DNA of 64,000 bases from Macrotrachela quadricornifera. Lineage: Eukaryota; Rotifera; Eurotatoria; Philodinida; Philodinidae. The notes beneath the pieces are model-generated. The model was not told where the DNA came from. It was given only the letters and a program-made list of their open reading frames with translations, and made no database searches. Shown piece after piece: positions 60,101 through 64,000 of this stretch; within the stretch, counting starts at the first letter, position 1, and the number at the start of each line of letters is the position of its first letter. A program made the position numbers and the translations under genes. Where the stretch lies: NCBI GenBank assembly GCA_022393335.1, contig JAJEKB010019401.1, positions 1 through 64,000 of the forward strand, read 5' to 3'.

Positions 60101-60703
60101 TTAAAGAAGATTATCGACTGCATTTGTAACACCTTTAATTGTTTTTGCTAAAAGTGGATTAATATCGATTGATTTAAGTGTTCGATTGACAATATCAACG
60201 ATTTTATCGAATTTAACAGCTAATTGAACTTTAGCACAGACGTCTAGATTATACAACAAGCAAATTTATTTTAAAAAAAACTATATATATTAATCTTTAT
60301 TTTCCTTACTAAGAACCTTTAATTCAACACTTGATATACCCACTGAAACACCAGCAGTAAGATTAACAAGCGATGCTACTCGTGCATCAAGATTTAAACG
60401 AGCTTGAATATTATCAACACGTAATATAATTGTTGGTACGGTAACTCTTGCATCAAGCCATACATCAGGTGGATGAGTAATATTAAATGGAAGTTCATTT
60501 GTACAAAGAGATGCACTTCCCGTACAATTATCTGTTGAACTTTCTTGATAATTTGTATAACCAGTAGGAGTAGTATTTTCTACCAAATAAAAAAAAATGA
60601 ATTTACAATTTTTTATTTAAAAATAAAATAAAAATAACTGACCCGTTTGACCAGCGATTGATGCTACAAATAATAAAATGTTGAATAACAAGGTATTAGG
60701 CAT
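60101..60703 (-). CDS. Small secreted protein, paralogue 2, 3 exons
   Basis: Exons 60703-60643 (signal peptide LLFNILLFVASIAGQT), 60579-60310 and 60243-60101 join in phase, giving 157 residues. The shared block reads LPFNITHPPDVWLDARV, followed by ARLNLDARVASLVNLTAGVS and the C-terminal VQLAVKFDKIVDIVNRTLKS, matching paralogue 1 throughout. The extra first intron is absent in paralogue 1, an intron gain or loss between tandem copies. Function unknown; expected extracellular. N-glycosylation sites (NTT, NCT, NIT, NLT) are frequent. Confidence 0.7.
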
Positions 60704-61739
60704 ACTTTGATGTGATTTCTTTTGTGTATTTTTTTTGTCTTTATCATATTAAATGTATATCGTTGACCTAATCAAGCATGACGAATATGATTTTATCTTT
60801 TTATTCTTTATAATAAATACAAAGAATAGACATATATAATTATCACGTGTCTGTTATACAATCAAAAAATGTTTCTTTAAGAATTCTCTACAAGATATAA
60901 GAAATGCGAATTTTAATAATTTGTGCTAATATATCAAACATTTAACTTTTCAAGACCAACAGAAATTATTTTGTACTCATAGATATCGATAGGCTACATT
61001 CTCATTCGAGTAAATACCATCCCTAAAGGACTAAAAAATATCTGTCTATACTCGATGACATATACATTAAAAACATTTCCATTGTGTACCAACAAGTATT
61101 GATTACACAGTGTAGTGGATGTTAGTGAATACAAGTTACAGTATTCGTGTAGAACATACAAGAGTTTTTGAATATTAGTGTGATTAAAGTTGACTTAATA
61201 ATTCTTGTTCAAAATGAGATTCTTTTAACTTTGTATAATAAACTTAACAATAGAGTCAAAGTGCGTCATTTCAATATCTGACGTCTGTTCAAAACGTAAT
61301 GAACGTTTATTTTGCCAACAACTGAGAAAACTTAAATAAATCTATATAATAGGATTTCTTTATAAACTAACGACATTCGTAGCAAAAAATGCGATGACAG
61401 TACTATTACATATCTTATATCGATCTTCTTTTATAATCTAGTCAAAATTATTTCCTCATGAGTTAAAAATAAAGATCTTGCTTTTCGCTTATTAATAACA
61501 ACATCGCACAAGGTGAATATTAGTAAGTATAAATCATAAATATCAGTGTGATAAACAATGATTTTCATTTGAATAATAAAAAACCCTTATCAACAAGGAT
61601 ATTTTTATTGTAAAAAAAGCAGTTTATAAATTTAATAAATAATCAAGTCATATTTTTGTCAATCCAAATAAATATTTTTCTTTTTCTACAGTAAATATTT
61701 AGATATTCATAAGAACTATTCCATGCACGTTCAATTGCA
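60704..61739. other. Intergenic, no gene seen
   Basis: AT-rich; some short word repetition (GAATATTAGTAAG-like near 61160 and 61515). No coding signal. Confidence 0.35.
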
Positions 61740-62900
61740 CGCATTTTGTTTTGCATATATCTCTATATGAAAAAATGATAAAAGCTTGCTGTTTTTTCAA
61801 AAAGATATGCCGTCGAAAGCTCTATAAAAAATGCTCAGACAAGTTCTAACTGACATGTTTCGATAATTTTTTTTTATATTGAAAATGAAAAAGTGCATTT
61901 TGTTGTTATATCACATTGTATTTGAAATAATAAAAACGTTTTCAAGACTTTTTTTATTTTGTAATAAGAATTTTGCTCATACAGTTTTTATAGAGCTTTG
62001 GATAATGCATCTTTTGGAAAAAAATCAGAGTGCTATCATTTTCTCAAGTCGAAATACATAGAAAATAAAAAACGATTTAACATTTTTATTATTTTAAATA
62101 TGGCGGAAAATGTCAGTATCATGTGGTTTTTTTTTCATATCAAGCATAAAAAAATATCAGAATGATCAATAAAAGTTTGTTCTTAGATTATTTATGGAGT
62201 TTTTCACGAAGCATCTTTTCGAAAAAAAATCAAGAATATTATCATTTATCTATGCTGAAATATTCATAAAGCAAAGCATGCTGCAAACGTTTTTGGGCAA
62301 CTGTAGACATACATCAGTCCAGTCTGACTGGGATCCAGTCACCCAGTCATGACTGGGACAGGTGCATGTCTAGGCAACTGATAACAACACTATGCACAGT
62401 TCTACCATTTTAACCGATTAGAAAAATCATCAGAATAAGTTCGTAGAAATTTGTTCATATAGCTCAGTATCCGACACGGGCCACTTTTTTTTGTGACTCG
62501 ACCTGACCTGAGGTCAGGAACATTCAATCCAATCCAATCCGACCAGACCCGAGCTTTTCGTAAACCAAACTAACCCGACCCGAGGTAAATGATAATTTTT
62601 AGCCAATAAAAGTGAATTTTTTTCAGCCGCTGAAAAACTTTTGAGTAAATCAATATATATTCTCTCGATATTCGAAACAAAGACATAATTATCTCCTTCA
62701 AAGTTGCTTCTTTTCTTATGTGACATTTGGAATTTTTAGGACTTTAGTGGCCCGACTCGACCCGAGCTCAACTATATTTTTCGTGATCTGACCCGGCCCG
62801 ACCTGAGTCGGACACTGATACAGCTTTTGTAGATCTTTCGACAGTACATCTTTTTGTAAAAAAGGAGCAATCAAAAGTATCAAGTACAAACTGCATTGTC
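61740..62900. repeat. Four copies of a repeat module, one inverted
   Basis: The module core is TTTTATAGAGCTTTGGATAA then TGCATCTTTTGGAAAAAAA. Copies lie near 61791-61850 (inverted), 61968-62040, 62195-62270 and 62440-62880, the last split by a MITE. Direct copies are about 215-260 bp apart once the MITE is removed, consistent with an old tandem array plus one inversion. Confidence 0.6.
62465..62817. mobile_element. hAT-type MITE with 8-bp target duplication
   Basis: Ends read CAGTATCCGACACGGGCC and, from the other side, CAGTGTCCGACTCAGGTCGG. The flanks are ATATAGCT and ATACAGCT, an 8-bp duplication with one mismatch. The interior is rich in GACCCGA words (subterminal repeats) near both ends. 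It has no transposase. It interrupts a copy of the surrounding repeat module, so the repeat is older. Confidence 0.8.
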
Positions 62901-63340
62901 ATCTTTGTTAAACTCTTTCACGGAAATAATAGAATAACAAAAAAAGTTCGAACCGAAAAAATATTGAATTTACTAAACTTTCAGTTTTACGGATCGCGTA
63001 TATTTGCTTAGTTTTCTTGACTGAGGGCCTGAAATTAGTTTAAGCATGATTTTGTACAGAATTTTATGATGTAACTATTTCAAAAAGAATTTGTTTTAGG
63101 AAACCTAAGAAATAGGAGTTTAGATAAGAATACCGAGATTAAGTTCACGATTAATTTCTCTTTTTTGTAAAGTATATTTATAAGCTTATAACCTTCATAC
63201 TATTTTGTAGAGCGTCTTTTACTGTATCTTGTTATTACAGGGACATATTTTGAGGTATATGTTTTAATATAAAAGAATTAGTCATACAAATCAAGCCAGG
63301 ACTTCTTGGCCACCTTTTATAAGCCTCTCAAAATCGGTAT
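62901..63340. other. No supported gene
   Basis: AT-rich sequence leading into the LINE fragment; its true 5' boundary could not be placed. Confidence 0.35.
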
Positions 63341-63360
63341 GTATCATCGTTATTTATTGA

Positions 63361-64000
63361 CCTAATAGCCAAAAGCATAATCTCGATGGTATTCTTCCTT
63401 TTGTTATAGATGAAACCATTATGATGGATGATTTAAAAGCAACTGTAAAGGAATGGATTAAAGAGAATAGTCTTAGTTACATACTATCCATTTTCCATTC
63501 ATCAAAGCACTCGATATGCAATATAGATTTATCTTTCTCAAACATCACAGTTATTTCTTGTGAGACTCAGCATTTCGGTAGTAGCGATCAATGACCTCTT
63601 GTTTTGACATGTCAAAGTATTGCTTTCAATTTAGAAGATACATTTTCCCACACAAATTGGAAGGCATTTGAAGGTAAAAGAACTGAAAAAAAGAATAAAT
63701 AAATTTTATCATTTACGTCAAAGAAACATCTTATATGAAGAAACAAGAATACTTTTACAAGTTCTTTCAACAGAAATGAAAAATGACAAAGTAAGCTCGA
63801 TTCAACAAACACATGACAAAAAAAGATAAAATGTTTTGAACGTATCTGTCTCATATTCACAAACGCACGCACGCTATCATTTTATAAACTATCAAGTAGG
63901 AATAAAATATTCTCAGATCAAGACGAAATCATAAAAGAACTACATAAACACTATGGCGAACAGTTCAAACCATCCTTGATCAGTTATTCAGATGCACATC
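63361..64000 (+). pseudogene. LINE endonuclease/linker fragment, runs off the window
   Basis: The frame from 63361 reads NSQKHNLDGIL, then CNIDLSFSNITVI and HFGSSDQ followed by a TGA and PLVLTCQ. This is the C-terminal part of an apurinic-type LINE endonuclease, where the hallmark is SDHxPL. Here the catalytic His is Gln and the next codon (normally Trp) is a stop. NWKAFEG follows. After a break, 63817-64000 reads KLSSRNKIFSDQDEIIKELH and HYGEQFKPS, the linker that precedes the reverse transcriptase. The RT would lie beyond the window edge. Degenerate; probably unrelated in insertion to the RT tail at 37.9 kb, though possibly the same family. Confidence 0.7.

Noticed and set aside
62300..62380. 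CCAGTC/GACTGG words as a CRISPR-like array
   Set aside because: Short palindromic clustering without regular spacers; simple repeat near a MITE.

Overview
The window looks like nuclear DNA of a bdelloid rotifer, or a very close relative. It is AT-rich (roughly 30% GC by eye). Genes have many short GT-AG introns of about 50-80 bp. There are fast-evolving F-box/leucine-rich-repeat proteins of the kind expanded in bdelloids, an intronless BAHD-type acyltransferase that looks plant- or fungus-like, and a very diverse set of old DNA transposons. No tRNA, rRNA or CRISPR was seen. Species assignment is inference from style of content, not from a database match.

Layout. 1-3.2 kb: a small exon-like remnant, a short tandem repeat and a degenerate Tc1/mariner-like (IS630-related) transposase. 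4.4-7.05 kb (-): a complete five-exon Cys-less pentameric ligand-gated ion channel gene carrying an 849-bp palindromic mariner-type element in intron 3. 8.4-10.6 kb: 32- and 33-bp tandem arrays and a TTAA-flanked element with G6C7 ends. 11.1-15.4 kb: a 4.3-kb hAT transposon whose damaged transposase ends in a PHD-like zinc-binding tail. 16.4-23.5 kb: a Tc5/pogo-like transposase relic split by a 6,300-bp CACTA/EnSpm-like transposon. The inserted element has 20-bp terminal repeats, a 2-bp target duplication and two apparently intact multi-exon genes. 24.5-26.1 kb (-): BAHD acyltransferase. 28.5-29.4 kb (-): apolipoprotein-L-like gene. 30.3-34.2 kb: a TA-flanked deletion derivative of the same family as the first transposase, and two further inverted-repeat elements. 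35.6-40.3 kb: two ~80-bp tandem arrays and a 5'-truncated LINE with three hairpins in its tail. 40-47 kb: mostly featureless, one foldback. 47.4-48.4 kb (+): rhodopsin-like GPCR. 51.2-58 kb: two divergently transcribed F-box/LRR paralogues. 59.3-60.7 kb (-): a tandem pair of small secreted-protein paralogues. 61.7-64 kb: dispersed repeat modules, a hAT-type MITE with an 8-bp duplication, and a LINE endonuclease fragment running off the window end.

How it fits together. Host genes are few (about eight) and lie between islands of nested mobile elements. The CACTA element is the only one that looks potentially functional: every exon boundary I could place keeps reading frame across both genes, and removing it with one target copy rejoins the interrupted transposase in frame. 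All intron positions were read by eye from GT-AG signals, phase continuity and family resemblance; transcript data would be needed to confirm them.
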